In this document: positions 30,813 to 31,325 of the stretch, in pieces | How positions within the stretch are numbered: the first letter of the stretch is position 1 | How the letters are laid out: each line of letters starts with the position of its first letter | Source of the DNA: Chloroflexaceae bacterium UBA1466 | GTDB taxonomy: Bacteria > Chloroflexota > Chloroflexia > Chloroflexales > Chloroflexaceae | DNA: 31,325 nucleotides | Reading direction: 5' to 3' | NCBI GenBank assembly: GCA_002325605.1 | Contig: DCSM01000085.1 | Span: 1,165-32,489, forward strand | Made by a program: the position numbers and the translations under genes | The notes under the pieces: generated by a model | Told to the model about the DNA's origin: nothing | The model's database searches: none | Seen by the model: only the letters and a program-made list of their open reading frames with translations

Positions 30813-31325
30813 CTAACTTTCGCTTGGCTCCGTTGCGGGCGCAGCTTCGGCTGGTTTCGCAGGCGCTGGGGCCGGGGCCGGAATCGGGATCGGCCCAGCA
30901 GCCTCGGTCACCTTAACAGGCTCTTTGCCAGCTTGTTCGACCAACTCCGGCGCAGCAGCCTCGGTCACTTTAGGAACAGGTTCTTCAGCAATGGCTTGTT
31001 CAACTAATTCAGCTGTAAGAGGCGCAGCAGCTTCGGCAAACTCAGGTTTCAAGTCCTGTTCGACTAACTCCGGCGTAAGAGGCGCAGCAGCTTCGGCTGG
31101 CGCGGCAGGTTGGAGCAATTCAGCAAGGTCAAGGTCATCTAGGCGCTGAAGCGAATGGCGATAGGTCCGATTCTCCAAATCTAGCCAGCGCACAAAGGCC
31201 TCTTCGGTTAATTGATACTTTTGGGCTAGACGTTGCAACAGCCAGCTTAGACTCTCCTTCTGCTCCTGATTCAGGCTGGCGTTATCCTCCTCAACCTTTG
31301 TGGCCTTAGCTTCAATTACAATCCC
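30813..31325 (-). CDS. Ala/Pro/Glu-rich repetitive protein (N-terminus outside window)
   Basis: The frame is open from the window edge (it begins GIVIEAKATKVEEDN), so the TTG at 31238 is not the start and ~170 residues are visible. The first ~70 are soluble helical (LSWLLQRLAQKYQLTEEAFVRWLDLENRTYRHSLQRL). The rest is a tail of imperfect repeats of the form AAAPLTPELVEQ, present about three times, then a Pro/Ala run (IPIPAPAPAPAKPAEAAP). No cysteine, no membrane segment. The family is not recognised; the tail resembles flexible spacers. Confidence 0.6.
   Translation of the reverse strand, partial: GIVIEAKATKVEEDNASLNQEQKESLSWLLQRLAQKYQLTEEAFVRWLDLENRTYRHSLQRLDDLDLAELLQPAAPAEAAAPLTPELVEQDLKPEFAEAAAPLTAELVEQAIAEEPVPKVTEAAAPELVEQAGKEPVKVTEAAGPIPIPAPAPAPAKPAEAAPATEPSES

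Overview
The window is ordinary bacterial chromosome: dense genes, Shine-Dalgarno sites of the GGAGG type, sigma70-like promoters and base composition near 50% GC. Single-membrane style lipoproteins and Pro/Thr linker proteins, an RsbR-like sensor (dCache-HAMP-PAS-STAS), a four-S1-domain ribosomal protein S1, interspersed palindromic repeats and the EgtB/EgtD pair suggest a member of the Chloroflexota. That placement is an inference from gene style, not from a marker phylogeny, and I hold it at about even odds. No rRNA, tRNA, CRISPR array, transposase or prophage gene was seen.

Layout. 1-2.0 kb: end of an unknown gene, then a lipoprotein that joins a solute-binding-protein-like domain to a von Willebrand A domain. 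2.1-6.1 kb (minus): egtD, egtB, lipA and lipB, i.e. ergothioneine and lipoate synthesis, with short gaps or 4-base overlaps. 6.2-11.5 kb (plus): an LsrF-like aldolase, then a two-gene module (a PD-(D/E)XK nuclease-like domain fused to a ParA ATPase, overlapping a ParB-N-like/coiled-coil/HhH protein), then a fused class II aldolase/short-chain dehydrogenase. 11.6-14.5 kb: a large STAND NTPase with an N-terminal trypsin-like domain that lacks the catalytic His, and C-terminal TPR-like helices. 14.6-18.8 kb (minus): rpsA, ugd (interrupted by a mini-intein) and sppA. 19.2-19.7 kb: a low-molecular-weight protein tyrosine phosphatase. 19.7-19.96 kb: a repeat-rich island. 20-24.65 kb (minus): hypF-hypC-hypD-hypE, the CN/CO ligand assembly half of the [NiFe]-hydrogenase maturation set, directly downstream of a dCache-HAMP-PAS-STAS sensor gene (24.7-26.7 kb). 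26.9-31.3 kb: a secreted Thr/Pro-linker protein, an oligopeptide-type solute-binding protein, secG, a HemE-like protein, and the visible part of an Ala/Pro/Glu-rich repetitive protein.

How it works together. The hyp genes imply a [NiFe] hydrogenase elsewhere in the genome. LipB/LipA supply lipoyl cofactor to 2-oxoacid dehydrogenases. EgtB/EgtD make ergothioneine, a redox buffer. secG with a secreted binding protein, and sppA with ugd, belong to envelope biogenesis.

Best candidates for new biology are the nuclease-ParA plus ParB-like/HhH module at 7.17-9.44 kb, the pseudo-protease STAND protein at 11.57-14.54 kb, and the 178-residue mini-intein placed immediately before the catalytic cysteine of UDP-glucose dehydrogenase. 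A family of AGACCT-bounded hairpins sits in five intergenic gaps and appears to have been used as a terminator at least once.
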